Below, piece by piece: positions 1 to 9,604 of a stretch of DNA of 39,793 nucleotides (its first letter is position 1; every line of letters starts with the position of its first letter). The stretch covers positions 1 through 39,793 of the forward strand of contig DASQGZ010000045.1 in NCBI GenBank assembly GCA_035632315.1, in the 5' to 3' direction. The notes under the pieces were generated by a model. The model saw only the letters and a program-made list of their open reading frames with translations, was not told the origin of the DNA and searched no databases. A program made the translations under genes and the position numbers. This stretch comes from JAFDZW01 sp035632315 (GTDB taxonomy: Bacteria > Bacteroidota > Ignavibacteria > Palsa-1295).

Positions 1-111
1 TAAATGTGTTTCATGGTCTTCACTGAGTTATGAATCCTGCACCAACCAAGTTTCATAGCTCAGGCGTGAATTGATAACTTCTGTTTATTCGTACTTCCTG
101 ATCAGATACTC

Positions 112-1179
112 GTGGGATCATTACGGCGGCGCGCGTTCATCTTTCCCCTTCTCTATGTAGCAGCAGCACTCGCCACTGCGTGCTGTATCTTAGCTGCAAC
201 CGGTTCATTGCAACAAAATTTTATTTGGGCCTCCGCAGCGATCATCATTATTGGTGCTATATTTTTCTGGATGCAGGCAAAAAGCCTTGTTCACCCTATC
301 GCAGACCTCGTTCCGCAAGCCGCTGAGATCGCAAAAGGGCGGTTGGAGGTAACCAATCACGGCAAAGATGAAATTCCCGAAGAGCTTAGGTCACTTGCCG
401 ATGCGATCAACCAGATCGGTGAAAAACAGGGGCGAGATTACGCCGCGATGCAAAAGCTCGAACGAGTACGAAGCGAATTCCTTGCCAACGTCAGCCACGA
501 ACTGCGCACGCCCATCTTTGCCGTACAGGGTTTTCTTGAAACGCTGCTCGACGGAGCGGTGGACGACCCTTCGGTTAACCGCGATTTTCTTTCGCGTGCT
601 CACACCCAATCAGAACGATTAAATGCGCTGCTCAGCGACCTGATCGACATCAGCCGTATCGAGTCCGGCGAAATGCGGATGAGCTTCCGCATTTTCGATA
701 TTCAACCATTCCTTCGCGACCTTGTTGCTGAGATGAGCGGTATCGCCGAGCAAAAACAGATCGAGCTGTTTTTTTTCGGTAATGTGCCTACCGACAACGA
801 GGTTGAAGTCTTTGGCGATAAGGAGCGGTTGAAACAAGTGATGGTGAACCTCATTGATAATGCCATCAAATACACCGAGCTTGGCGGAATTGTAAAAGTC
901 GAATTATTCGACCACACGCCAACCCATTCGAATGTACAGATCGTTGTGCGCGATTCAGGGATCGGTATTGAGCCCGAGCATCTGCCAAGACTCTTCGAAC
1001 GGTTCTATCGAGTAGATAAAGACCGCTCGCGATTATCACCCGGCGGAACAGGGCTTGGTCTTGCCATTTGTAAACATATCATCGAAGCTCATCGAGGCCA
1101 GATCACCGTCGAAAGCGAACCCGGCAAAGGCAGCGCGTTCTCGGTCACACTCCCGAAAGAACCGGAACGGTCGTTCTAG
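112..1179 (+). CDS. Membrane sensor histidine kinase (PhoR-like)
   Basis: Two-component sensor kinase that would autophosphorylate on histidine and pass the phosphate to a response regulator. Residues about 8-30 and 36-56 form two membrane helices with almost no periplasmic loop between them, so the signal is probably sensed in or near the membrane. A HAMP-like linker follows (about 57-110). The HisKA domain has its phospho-acceptor at His129 in VSHELRTP. The ATPase domain shows the N box NLIDNAIKY (247-255), G1 RDSGIGI (280-286), F box LFERFYR (294-300) and G2 GGTGLGL (311-317), so it should be active. The start is a GTG. An in-frame stop lies at 67-69 and there is no ATG between, and no clear ribosome binding site, so the exact start is uncertain. 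No response regulator is in the window; it may lie just upstream. Confidence 0.92.
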   Translation: MGSLRRRAFIFPLLYVAAALATACCILAATGSLQQNFIWASAAIIIIGAIFFWMQAKSLVHPIADLVPQAAEIAKGRLEVTNHGKDEIPEELRSLADAINQIGEKQGRDYAAMQKLERVRSEFLANVSHELRTPIFAVQGFLETLLDGAVDDPSVNRDFLSRAHTQSERLNALLSDLIDISRIESGEMRMSFRIFDIQPFLRDLVAEMSGIAEQKQIELFFFGNVPTDNEVEVFGDKERLKQVMVNLIDNAIKYTELGGIVKVELFDHTPTHSNVQIVVRDSGIGIEPEHLPRLFERFYRVDKDRSRLSPGGTGLGLAICKHIIEAHRGQITVESEPGKGSAFSVTLPKEPERSF

Positions 1180-1191
1180 AAAATCCGAATG

Positions 1192-1222
1192 AAAAAAGGC
1201 GGGCAAAAGCCCGCCTTTTTTT
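1192..1222. terminator. Bidirectional rho-independent terminator
   Basis: GGCGGGC (1198-1204), loop AAAA, GCCCGCC (1209-1215), flanked by six A's on the left and seven T's on the right. It sits between the convergent ends of the histidine kinase and the 1962-residue surface protein and can serve both. Confidence 0.92.
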
Positions 1223-1241
1223 GTAAGTAGTCTATTCTCTA

Positions 1242-4200
1242 TCAGTTCGCGATCTCAAAACTGACCATCGCGTTCGCAGCAGCCGGTCCTCCTGCCTGAG
1301 TATTAACGGTCGAGATCAGATCGCCTGCGTTGACACTGATTATATGAGCATCGCTTGCATCGGTTGAAGCTGCCGGGATGGTGGCAGAAAGCAACGTAGC
1401 AATGCCATTAACACGCACTGTGAAGGTTTGCGAAGCTGCGCCGCCAGGCACCACCGTTACATGCACATGCAGGTTCGTCAAGTGTCCGGCACGCGGCATG
1501 ATGATCTGTGTATTCGCCTCTGCAGCATTCTGGCCCTTGCCCATATAGAAGAAGTTATTGGCTGCAACGTTGCCATCGGAATTACCGGCGAAGAAGTAGC
1601 TGCCGGCGTTTGCCCAGCTGAGTTGTGCCGGTCCGCCGCCATCTGTTGAAAGCACCTGCCCTGCCGCACCGTTCGCTGTCGGCATAATGTAGGTAATATT
1701 CGCTGCGCCTTGAGCACCGGCTTTCAGAGCCGTATATCCGGTTCCGGTGCCCTGCATCTGAAGCTGTCCGGCTGTATGGATATTGCCGCTTGTATTGACG
1801 AGCGTTACGCTGCTATTTCCGAGCTGGATCATATTAGCCGCCGTAACAACAGCCTGGAATCCAACGCCGGTCGAATTCGTGATGCCGGTGCCAGGTGCTC
1901 CGGGAGGAACATCTGCATCTGCACCAAGAAAAGTATTACGGCCGCCGCCGCTTGCATGTCCATTCTCGATATTGAAACCGGCTTCTCTTCCGATGGCAGT
2001 GTTATAATCGTCACCAGCGGCATTGATCGTACTAAGCGAGGTAACTCCGACTGCGGTATTACCGACAGGAAGACCGGTATTGGTCTGCATCGAAGAAAAT
2101 CCGATCGCCGTATTCGTGTTTCCCAGGGCGTTTGCATCGGCACCGATTCCGATCGAAAAGTTATTGGTCGCATCGATCCTCATGAGCGTTTTGCCCGATG
2201 TCGCTTCGCTTAACGTCAGAATTCCGCTTCCATTGATGCCGAATGCATAATTGCGGATATTTATACCGTCGCCTTCTGCGGCAAGCTGATAGAGGTGCAA
2301 GCTTGCCGGTCCGACAAAAAGCTCTTGCCAGCGATTAGTGCTTAAGCCAAGGCTCTGGGTATTATCATTCATCGGATAGAAATTATTGCTGACGCTAATA
2401 TCCCCTGCTGCGGCAATAAGCATGCGTGTATTCGGGCCTACACCCGAAATGAGCTTTACAGGTTGAGCATCGGTTGTTCCGAGCAAATTATTGGTACCAT
2501 CAACCAGCCCTGCGTTACCGGTAAGCGACCACGAGGGCGACGCAAGCGATGCGAACGTACGTGTTTCCAAAGCACCTGCGTTGGATACTACGACATTTGT
2601 CGCACTACTTGCCGAAGGAATGTTCGCCACAGTAACTGTCTGCGAATTGATAGCAGTAGTTGTTGCAGAATTGACGCCGATATTTACATTGCCATTACCT
2701 CTGACATTAAAGAGCGCCGTGCCTGCAGTTCCCTGAGTGGCATTCTGCGAAACATCAAGGGCAAATGTAGTGGCTGCGTTACTTGCTACTTTGACTTCGA
2801 GCCCGTTAAATCCTGCAATGTTGTTTGCGTTAAACAATGTGCCAGCATACGTAAATCCAGGGGTAATGGAAGTGCTGGACCAGCTGATTGCGTCCGGAGC
2901 GCCACTCTCTCCGTCGCTTCCTGTCGTACTCGCCGTCGTATTCGATAAGAGCGAGATCGGAGCTGTGATATTACCTACGCCGATATCTCCGTTTGCCGCA
3001 ATATACTCTCTGAGTATATTATTGGTAATGAGTCTTATGGGTCCGTTATCGGTTCTGCCGAGCAGATTGTTTGTGCCGTCAACAAGCACAGAGTTTCCTA
3101 TTAGTGCCCATCCCGTGGCTCCAACAAGTGAAGCCATCGAGCGTGACTCGAGTGTGCCGGCGTTGCTTGTGACAACGGTCGTCGAAGCACTTGCCGGCAG
3201 GTTACCGATGAACGTCGTACCGTTATCAAGCACACGGAAGACTTCCGTACGATTGCCGCCGCCGCCCGTCGGATTGAAGTTCGCTCCGTTGGTAATGGTC
3301 AGTGCGCGATTGGCCCCAGCCGTTGACGCAATAGCGATCTGAACTCCATCAGAAGTCGTCGCACTGGTATTTGAAAATACCGCAGCATACCCGTCTGAGG
3401 TGACTTGATAATTGACACCCCCGCTGGCAACACCGTGCCCTGCGCCGTCGCCATCGAGCGGATTGTCGCCATTGAGGCTGTGATCGATCGCACCGGCCAG
3501 ACGAATACTTCCCCAGCGAAGCGACGTCGTGCCGAGATCGTACGTATTAGTAAGCTGCGGATTGGTCGCCTGAAGACTTGACGTACCGTTGACGATAAAC
3601 GAACCGTTCGCCGCGCCTGTGCCGAGTGACACCGAAACGTTGCCGCCGTTACCGCCGAGCGAACCGCTGCCGGATGTCAGTGAGACATTGCCGCCGTTGC
3701 CGTTATTCGACGAACCGCCCGCGATCGCTACGTTACCGCCATGATTCGTTGTACCGAATCCGAGAGAGCCTCCTCCGCTGATGTTGATCGTCCCGGGGGC
3801 AGCATTCGTCAGATTGCCACCGGTCGAAAGATCGAGGTCGCCGCTGACGCCGCTGCCGGCACCGCCGCCGACAAATCCGGTGGTAACTGTAAGTGTTCCG
3901 GTTGCGCCATTGGGATTGTTCACCGTTTGGATCGTCAACGGATTTCCGACCGTCGGCTGATCGATCGTCGTGCCGTTATACGCAAGCGTCGTCCCGTTGT
4001 CGGTCAAGAGCGAGTTGCCGAGCGTATTGCCGTTCGGCGTCCATTTCGGAATCGTGTTGAGCGTACCCGAGCCAAGCGCTACGGTTGACCAACCGAGCAC
4101 TCCGGCAGCATTCGAAGTCAGCGCCTGATTCGCGCTCGTCGCATCGGCAAGTGGAAGCGTCCAGATCACCGATGTCGTGACTGCGCCTGCCATAAAGCCA

Positions 4201-7130
4201 ACATACTTCGATGTGACATCAGGGAATGCACCCGCTACGGTGTTCGGTGCATAAAAATAGAGAGCACTTGCAGAATTGTTGTTATTGGCAAGCCAAAGAT
4301 CTGTGTTAGCGAAGACTGCTTTGCTCGTACCGGCAATGCTCATCGGATTACCCGTTGCTCCGAGAAATCCGAACGTGTTCGCGCCGCTGATCGTCAACTT
4401 ATTACCGCCCGGGATCACAGAATTATCTCCTCCGGCAAGAATACTATTCGACGAACCGCCGCCGACTGTGCTTCCAAGAGCACCCGAAACATTATTTGTG
4501 CCGCCGCCGATCGTCGCATTGTCCGCGCCAATAGAGACACTGTTGCCGATACCGCCGCCGATCGTTGCATTTGCTGCATCGGTGATCGTATTGTTACCGC
4601 CGCCGGAGATCGTTGATTGCGATACTGATGCTGTATTCGCATTGATGGCATTGTTATCACCGCCTGCGATCACATTGCTTGAAAAAATATTCGAGCCGGT
4701 GTTCTGTATCGTATTAAAAAGACCACCGCCGATAGCATTGTTAGCACCATTCGCAGCAGCCGTTCCTGTGATCGCATTTTGTGAACCGCCGGCAATGTTC
4801 GAATACCCTGAATAATATACGTCATTGTTTGAACCACCACTGACGTTCGAATAAGGCACGCCGGAAAAACCACTCTTCACTTCATTGTTTTGTCCGCCTG
4901 CGATGACGCTGCCGGTTGCGTCGGTGATCACGTTATTTTGTCCGCCGCCAACAACGTCGTAGTCTGCTGGGGCGCTTGTTGAGACGATCTGATTTGTCAA
5001 GCCGTTGCTTCCGCCGCCGCCGATGACTGCACCGACCGGACTAGAAAACCCCGGCGTGACAGCATTGCCCTGATAACCGCCGATAAGATTCGGGCTCGCT
5101 ACATTTGGCTCATAGCGCATCACGCGCTTCGAGCCTTGGTTTGCTACATCACCGTTAAAGACGTGGATTTCAAACGCATTGTTATCGGTCGTACCAAGGA
5201 AGTTTGTGCCCGGAGTCGTTCCTGTGTTGCCGGTAAGTGACCATGAAGTAAGGGCAGCAAGGGAAGAAGCCGAAATTGATTCGAGAACTCCACTAACGTT
5301 TGTAACTACATTCGGATTTGCGCTGCCATCTGCAGCAAAATTACCTACAGTTACATTGCCGCCACCATCAACCTTAAATACTTGCGTGCCTGCGGTGTGG
5401 TTATTTCCACGATTGATAGTAAAGGTTTCCGCAGCGCCACTAACGTTGGCATCTGCGTCAAGCCATATACCGAAGTTATCATAGTTACTTTCGATATAGC
5501 CAAGATCGCCGTTACTAACGACGCCATAATCCCAAGTATCGGAATTGCCACTGACAGAAAGAAGACGCAATCTCGTATCTGCGCTTGGCGAAGCCGGATC
5601 GGCTGTCTGTGAACCGATGCTCAGAGTTGCGTTACCTGCTAATCTCATTAATTGATTTGTCCCACTCGGTTGAAGATCAGCGCCTGCATTCCAGCTAAAA
5701 TTCGCACCGGCAGGAACAAAGGTTTGTAATTCTGACGAATTAATACCAAATCCATACCGATCCGTTGGGCCGCCATCCCAAAGATGGATAATCGGCACAC
5801 CAAGATGTGCTCCGAACGAGAGTAGGGCATTGGCAGTCGTAGTTCCAATACCGACATTGCCGGTATTGAGGACACGCATTACTTCCGGAAAACCTACGCC
5901 ATTCCAAATCGAGAAAGCAAGATCAGTGGCATTGTTTACACCGCCATTGATATTAATAGCGCGGACTTCAGCATTAGGTGGATTAAAATTAGTGCCGTCA
6001 ACATCAAATTGGAGTGCACCTGCAGTTCCGACTGCGGCGTTTGGATTACTGATGCCGATCACTGCACCTAAGCCGGCGGAAACGGAATTCTGAACGAGAA
6101 CGTCGCCATAACCGGTGTTGGTGCCATTGCCAACAACCTCGAGTCTCGAGACTCCAGCGTTAGGCGAATTCGTGCCAATACCAACCTGACCGTTTCCTTG
6201 AGCAAAGAATACGTTCGTAGGCGATCCGACATGAGTATCATTAAAATTAATCGAGAACGTCCCCCCGGGAGTGGGAGTATTATCGGAATTGATGTAGAAG
6301 CCAAAGTTATTGAACCCGCTTTCTATAAAACCAAGCTGACCTCCTGCTGTCGGATCAACACCAAAGTCCCACGAGGTTGCGTTACCCGGTCCTTCAATAC
6401 GAAGTCTTGAATCAAAGCCTGACCCATTATTAAATCCTGTAGTAGGATTAAGAATCACCATTTGATCGGGATTGAGGTTAACGTTACCTCCGCTGCCGCT
6501 ATTTGTAGCAAGCGAGAGGTCGCCGAAACTATTCGTACCCACAGTAAAGGAATTATCAGACAAAATGGTGTTTGGGGAGCTAGTTCCATTGATCCAAATA
6601 CTTGCGCCGGAAGTTCCATAACGCGAAACACCAGTGACTGCCATGTCGCCTTGTACGTTAAGATCCCATTCGGCCGTGTTAAACGGGTCATAAGAATCAC
6701 CAGACGAAGCATTAGCAGAACCATTAATGGTCAACTGAGTATTTGCCGAACCATTACCGATGGTCGTCAGCGCATAGGCGCTGTCGTTAATACCCATTGT
6801 GCCATCGGCAGCGATCGCAATGCGTGTCGACGCATTCGAGATGATACGAAAATTATGGTTATCCATCGTACCGAGGATATTATTGACCCAATCGGTATCG
6901 GTCAGGTAATTGCCGTGGGTTAACCAGACAAGTGCCGCTTGCCCAGCAGGAGGCGCCGTGAGGATCGTCCCGCCGCCCGGCCAGAGCGTGTATGTTCCGC
7001 CCGGATTCGGAGCGTTGATAAATGAGAAATGCCCTAACCCGTCGTCGAGCTGAAGCGAATGTTGTGCCGAAGCAACGGTAACTGTTGCACACAAAAAAAT
7101 AAGAACGAATATGCTTGATAGCGATTTCAT
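1242..7130 (-). CDS. Giant secreted fibre-like protein with YadA-head-type repeats (1962 aa)
   Basis: Secreted protein of unknown function. Residues 1-22 are a signal peptide with an ASA cleavage site. The mature N-terminus (about 23-60) has the cap shared with its neighbours: HSLQLDDGxGH, a YTL strand, then GGGT. Modules seen in order: a LVWLTxxN...NNILGTMDN unit (about 66-96); a WDLNVQGD unit (about 158); two GxVGIGT units (about 312 and 430); a long run of GGGxxNxI repeats (about 695-930), like the heads of trimeric autotransporters; a glycine-rich stretch (about 1083-1177); two more GTNNLLGxTD units; NTAIG/NTAVG repeats (about 1667-1793) ending in a MIQLGN neck; and a C-terminal domain (about 1845-1962) that resembles a jelly roll of the C1q/BclA sort. 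Families with these modules are usually trimeric fibres. I see no autotransporter barrel, S74 chaperone or type IX tail, so how it is held at the surface is unknown. Almost free of cysteine. Downstream is a strong terminator. Confidence 0.85.
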   Translation of the reverse strand: MKSLSSIFVLIFLCATVTVASAQHSLQLDDGLGHFSFINAPNPGGTYTLWPGGGTILTAPPAGQAALVWLTHGNYLTDTDWVNNILGTMDNHNFRIISNASTRIAIAADGTMGINDSAYALTTIGNGSANTQLTINGSANASSGDSYDPFNTAEWDLNVQGDMAVTGVSRYGTSGASIWINGTSSPNTILSDNSFTVGTNSFGDLSLATNSGSGGNVNLNPDQMVILNPTTGFNNGSGFDSRLRIEGPGNATSWDFGVDPTAGGQLGFIESGFNNFGFYINSDNTPTPGGTFSINFNDTHVGSPTNVFFAQGNGQVGIGTNSPNAGVSRLEVVGNGTNTGYGDVLVQNSVSAGLGAVIGISNPNAAVGTAGALQFDVDGTNFNPPNAEVRAININGGVNNATDLAFSIWNGVGFPEVMRVLNTGNVGIGTTTANALLSFGAHLGVPIIHLWDGGPTDRYGFGINSSELQTFVPAGANFSWNAGADLQPSGTNQLMRLAGNATLSIGSQTADPASPSADTRLRLLSVSGNSDTWDYGVVSNGDLGYIESNYDNFGIWLDADANVSGAAETFTINRGNNHTAGTQVFKVDGGGNVTVGNFAADGSANPNVVTNVSGVLESISASSLAALTSWSLTGNTGTTPGTNFLGTTDNNAFEIHVFNGDVANQGSKRVMRYEPNVASPNLIGGYQGNAVTPGFSSPVGAVIGGGGSNGLTNQIVSTSAPADYDVVGGGQNNVITDATGSVIAGGQNNEVKSGFSGVPYSNVSGGSNNDVYYSGYSNIAGGSQNAITGTAAANGANNAIGGGLFNTIQNTGSNIFSSNVIAGGDNNAINANTASVSQSTISGGGNNTITDAANATIGGGIGNSVSIGADNATIGGGTNNVSGALGSTVGGGSSNSILAGGDNSVIPGGNKLTISGANTFGFLGATGNPMSIAGTSKAVFANTDLWLANNNNSASALYFYAPNTVAGAFPDVTSKYVGFMAGAVTTSVIWTLPLADATSANQALTSNAAGVLGWSTVALGSGTLNTIPKWTPNGNTLGNSLLTDNGTTLAYNGTTIDQPTVGNPLTIQTVNNPNGATGTLTVTTGFVGGGAGSGVSGDLDLSTGGNLTNAAPGTINISGGGSLGFGTTNHGGNVAIAGGSSNNGNGGNVSLTSGSGSLGGNGGNVSVSLGTGAANGSFIVNGTSSLQATNPQLTNTYDLGTTSLRWGSIRLAGAIDHSLNGDNPLDGDGAGHGVASGGVNYQVTSDGYAAVFSNTSATTSDGVQIAIASTAGANRALTITNGANFNPTGGGGNRTEVFRVLDNGTTFIGNLPASASTTVVTSNAGTLESRSMASLVGATGWALIGNSVLVDGTNNLLGRTDNGPIRLITNNILREYIAANGDIGVGNITAPISLLSNTTASTTGSDGESGAPDAISWSSTSITPGFTYAGTLFNANNIAGFNGLEVKVASNAATTFALDVSQNATQGTAGTALFNVRGNGNVNIGVNSATTTAINSQTVTVANIPSASSATNVVVSNAGALETRTFASLASPSWSLTGNAGLVDGTNNLLGTTDAQPVKLISGVGPNTRMLIAAAGDISVSNNFYPMNDNTQSLGLSTNRWQELFVGPASLHLYQLAAEGDGINIRNYAFGINGSGILTLSEATSGKTLMRIDATNNFSIGIGADANALGNTNTAIGFSSMQTNTGLPVGNTAVGVTSLSTINAAGDDYNTAIGREAGFNIENGHASGGGRNTFLGADADVPPGAPGTGITNSTGVGFQAVVTAANMIQLGNSSVTLVNTSGNIHTAGQLQMQGTGTGYTALKAGAQGAANITYIMPTANGAAGQVLSTDGGGPAQLSWANAGSYFFAGNSDGNVAANNFFYMGKGQNAAEANTQIIMPRAGHLTNLHVHVTVVPGGAASQTFTVRVNGIATLLSATIPAASTDASDAHIISVNAGDLISTVNTQAGGPAAANAMVSFEIAN
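4330..5050 (-). repeat. GGGxxNxI head-type repeat region in the giant fibre protein
   Basis: Degenerate coding repeat, residues about 695-930. Units read roughly [IV]xGGGxxNxI with variable spacers, for example TIGGGTNNV, STVGGGSSNSI and VIPGGNKLTI. This is the beta-roll pattern of YadA/Hia-type heads. The DNA copies have diverged, so the array is old or under selection at protein level. Confidence 0.75.
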
Positions 7131-7173
7131 AACGTCTGGTCTATGATATATAAAACTTGTGCAATCAGCAACC

Positions 7174-7193
7174 CCGGTTATTTACATAACCGG
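7174..7193. promoter_or_regulatory. Perfect inverted repeat in the leader of the 1962-aa gene
   Basis: CCGGTTAT, loop TTAC, ATAACCGG: eight-base perfect arms, 43 bases upstream of the start codon. It could be an operator for a dimeric regulator or a hairpin in the 5' untranslated RNA. No T tract follows, so a terminator is unlikely. Confidence 0.5.
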
Positions 7194-7370
7194 AATGAAA
7201 TACTTACTCTCTGTGGGCTGCACACAGTATGATGAATTGTACTTCACTTGCATCTCGCGAAGTTCTGTTGACAGATCGCGCATGGGTATAAGGAGACCAC
7301 GCTATCTGTACTGTTGAACTAGTTCGATCTCTTTTTTTGCAGAGATCCACAAACAATTGCTTCTCTTATC

Positions 7371-7377
7371 TATCCCG
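7371..7377 (-). promoter_or_regulatory. CGGGATA leader element, copy 1
   Basis: CGGGATA on the transcribed strand, preceded by CCG, 241 bases before the start at 7130. Shared with the other surface-protein leaders. Role unknown. Confidence 0.4.
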
Positions 7378-7485
7378 CGGCAAACTTATGGGGGTAAATC
7401 TTATTGCCTCCCATACAAATATACGAAAGAAAATGATTGAAATCCAAATTATTCCGTAACCCATTTATTTCAAATAGGTTATACA

Positions 7486-7516
7486 ATAAAAAAAGCGAGC
7501 CCGAAAGGAGCCCGCT
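7486..7516 (-). terminator. Rho-independent terminator after the 250-aa gene
   Basis: Read on the minus strand: AGCGGGCTC, loop CTTTC, GGGCTCGCT, then a run of seven T's. The two mismatches on the plus strand become G-U pairs on the minus strand, which fixes the direction. Confidence 0.88.
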
Positions 7517-7544
7517 TTTAAGCAGAATAAAAATTTTCTGCAGC

Positions 7545-8297
7545 TTAGAATTCGATCGCTGAAACTGTAATATCTCGAACTCTTGCAGATCCGCCGCCAA
7601 TTGCACCAATGGCAACATCGACCCAATATGTAGTACCAACGGTGAGGCCGGTTCCAATACCATTCAGATTGATCGGGACTCGATCGCTGTTTGCGTTTTT
7701 TCCCACATATTTTACGATCGAGCCAACAGCAGTCGATCCTGCGGGAGGAGCGACTCCGTTTGCCGGTGCAGCACCGGTTCCGTAATAAATCTGCAGTTCA
7801 ACGCCATCATTATTTGTATTATTATCTACATCCCCACAAACCGTAATCAGCATACGCGCGGCATTAGCAATAGTGATAGCAGTCCCGCCGCCACCTGCTG
7901 TTCCAAGACCCATCATAACGTCAGCACCGGCTAATGCATTTGTTGCAGTAGGATCGGGATTCTTTGTATACGCAAATCCTCCGGTACCGATGCCGACGCT
8001 TGAAGCGATCTTGATCGAACCGGGACCCGACGTTATGTTAATGCCGGTACCGGCTGTAAGCGTTGTCGCAACAGGAGCAAAGCCCGTCTTACCAATAAGC
8101 ACCTGCCCGTCGGTCAATGGCGAAGGTGTCGTCAAGATCGTTCCGGGGAAACCTAATGTATATGTCCCGCCCGTGAGCGAGCCGTTAATGATCGAAATGG
8201 CGCCGCCATTATTGATCTGCAGTGAGTGCGTGTCTTGCGCCGAAGCCTGCGAGGAAACTGCAACGAGAACGGCGATGATAAATAGAATTTTTTTCAT
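7545..8297 (-). CDS. Small secreted member of the surface-protein array (250 aa)
   Basis: Exported protein of unknown function. Residues 1-20 are a signal peptide (ASA before the cut). The mature start repeats the family cap: HSLQINNGG, then GTYTLGFPGTILTTP, close to the N-termini of the 1962- and 596-residue proteins. A short middle segment (GQVLIGKTG, then LTAGTGINIT) matches tail-fibre linkers. The C-terminal domain (about 130-250) looks beta-rich, with an ITVCGDVDNN strand-turn and a VDVAIGAIGGGSA segment; it differs from the other C-termini in the array and I do not recognise it. It is a single-gene unit with its own leader and terminator. It may be a minimal form of the fibre: a cap joined almost directly to a tip domain. 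Confidence 0.82.
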   Translation of the reverse strand: MKKILFIIAVLVAVSSQASAQDTHSLQINNGGAISIINGSLTGGTYTLGFPGTILTTPSPLTDGQVLIGKTGFAPVATTLTAGTGINITSGPGSIKIASSVGIGTGGFAYTKNPDPTATNALAGADVMMGLGTAGGGGTAITIANAARMLITVCGDVDNNTNNDGVELQIYYGTGAAPANGVAPPAGSTAVGSIVKYVGKNANSDRVPINLNGIGTGLTVGTTYWVDVAIGAIGGGSARVRDITVSAIEF

Positions 8298-8629
8298 AAT
8301 TGAGTACTTTGGATAAAAAGGTAATACTTGAGAAAACGATATTAAAAAATCGCTATGCTCTAACCGAACAGGGGGAGAATTTGCTCATACGATAACAGAT
8401 TCGTAAACGTATGCAAAAACATCCGGCTGAGTTTCGAATTTTTAATTATCCCGCGGTTATCCCTTGGCTTTTATGAGAATAACCCGTCCGCAAATACACA
8501 CAAATATACGCAAAAAAGGATAGACCGCAAATTTCCGCAGTAAACTGTTTGTTTTCAATTACTTGGAAACAGCACGAGAGGAGGTGTTTCTGCAGTGCCC
8601 AAGGATATTATTTTAATTGATGAAAACTA
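8298..8629. other. Intergenic leader of the 250-aa gene
   Basis: 332 bases with no supported gene. It contains a pair of GGGATA elements at 8447-8464. I see no convincing T-tailed terminator for the four-gene unit that ends at 8630. Confidence 0.6.
8447..8464 (-). promoter_or_regulatory. CGGGATA leader element, copy 2 (double)
   Basis: On the minus strand AGGGATAACCGCGGGATA: two GGGATA cores 11 bases apart, about 150 bases before the start at 8297. Confidence 0.4.
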
Positions 8630-9574
8630 TTACGGTTCGACAATCCACCACGCGACGTCGGAACGGTCGCCATTATTCGTTGAGGTAATAGTGAAACTTG
8701 TAGAGGCAGTCCGTGCACTGATATAGCACGTGCCTGGTGTACCTGCATTTGGAGCTTGATCCATGAGAAAAATTCGCGAGTTCGCGGTTACTTTCGTAGT
8801 ATTAACATTTACCGTACCTCCGACACCAAGTGTCGCAATACCCATCGTTGCATTTGACCCTTCGGTGATCTTCAGTCCCTTTTGTCCGCTGATGCGGATG
8901 TTCCCATTGACGACCAAACTTTCAGACGGCGTGCTTGTGCCGATGCCGACGTTGCCTGATTGGAAGAGCGCAGCATAATTATTACCGCCTCCGGTTACAC
9001 CAACTTCCAACCCAGTATGAAAACCATTCGCAGATGTACCCTGCGCAAGACTATATGCGGAAAGACATGCTCCTGTGATGTTGACCCCAGTGGCTGACGC
9101 AAGGGTGTTAGCTGCAGTTATTGTCAAACCAGTGGCGCTGGAATTTGATTGATCGACTACACTCGAAGCAATAAATGCTCCGGGCGAACTGGTATTAGAG
9201 GAAGTGTTCTGAGAAATTAAATCCATCAAATAACGACCGCTTGTCGCCGTTGCCTGAGTAACTCCGGGTACAAAATTGACGGCATTGCCAACGAGGCCTC
9301 CCGGCGTTGAACTCCAGCCTAGCACACCAGTCCCATTGTTACTGATCCACTGCGTCGCCGACGCGCTGCTTTGAGTAGGGGCAAGTGTCAGGCTATAGTC
9401 GCCCGAAGTGAAACTACCCGGAAGTTTCAGCGTGATGGTATTCGAGCCATCCTTTAGGATGACCGAGCCGCCTCGCAGTACGCCGGTTTGCGCAGAACAT
9501 TGCGAAGCCGCTACGACCGCAATAACTGCGGCAGTGAGTAACATCCTGCAGGTCGAGATATATTTATTCATCAT
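8630..9574 (-). CDS. Secreted fibre-tip protein, VAWxIxEP family, paralogue 1 (314 aa)
   Basis: Exported protein of unknown function, last gene of a four-gene run. ATG at 9574 is preferred over a TTG three bases upstream because AAGGA lies at a good distance. The signal peptide is about residues 1-27. The mature N-terminus TGVLRGG is shared with its two upstream paralogues and is followed by a YSLTL strand. A NNYAALFQSGNVGIGTSTP unit sits near residue 205. The last 90 residues form a conserved module: ISGQKGLKITEGSNATMG, then VNTTKVTANSRIFL, then SFTITST, ending in VAWWIVEP. This module is familiar from tail-fibre-like proteins. The three paralogues (8630, 9605, 10578) clearly arose by tandem duplication. 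Confidence 0.85.
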   Translation of the reverse strand: MMNKYISTCRMLLTAAVIAVVAASQCSAQTGVLRGGSVILKDGSNTITLKLPGSFTSGDYSLTLAPTQSSASATQWISNNGTGVLGWSSTPGGLVGNAVNFVPGVTQATATSGRYLMDLISQNTSSNTSSPGAFIASSVVDQSNSSATGLTITAANTLASATGVNITGACLSAYSLAQGTSANGFHTGLEVGVTGGGNNYAALFQSGNVGIGTSTPSESLVVNGNIRISGQKGLKITEGSNATMGIATLGVGGTVNVNTTKVTANSRIFLMDQAPNAGTPGTCYISARTASTSFTITSTNNGDRSDVAWWIVEP

Positions 9575-9604
9575 CAAATTTCCTTGCGATGGTTTTTCAT
9601 CTTG

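Larger units (their letters stand above)
7131..7544. other. Intergenic leader of the 1962-aa gene
   Basis: 414 bases without a supported gene. It holds, reading toward the giant gene, a terminator for the upstream gene (7486-7516), a CGGGATA element (7371-7377), and a perfect inverted repeat (7174-7193) some 45 bases before the ATG. No strong ribosome binding site precedes the ATG at 7130. Confidence 0.7.

Noticed and set aside
1710..2213. 167-codon plus-strand frame
   Set aside because: Antisense to the NTAIG repeat region; an artefact of the same composition effect.
2737..3342. 201-codon open frame on the plus strand inside the 1962-aa gene
   Set aside because: Antisense shadow. The sense gene is rich in Asn, Thr, Gly and Ser codons, which leave the opposite frames open. 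No signal or motif is seen in the product.
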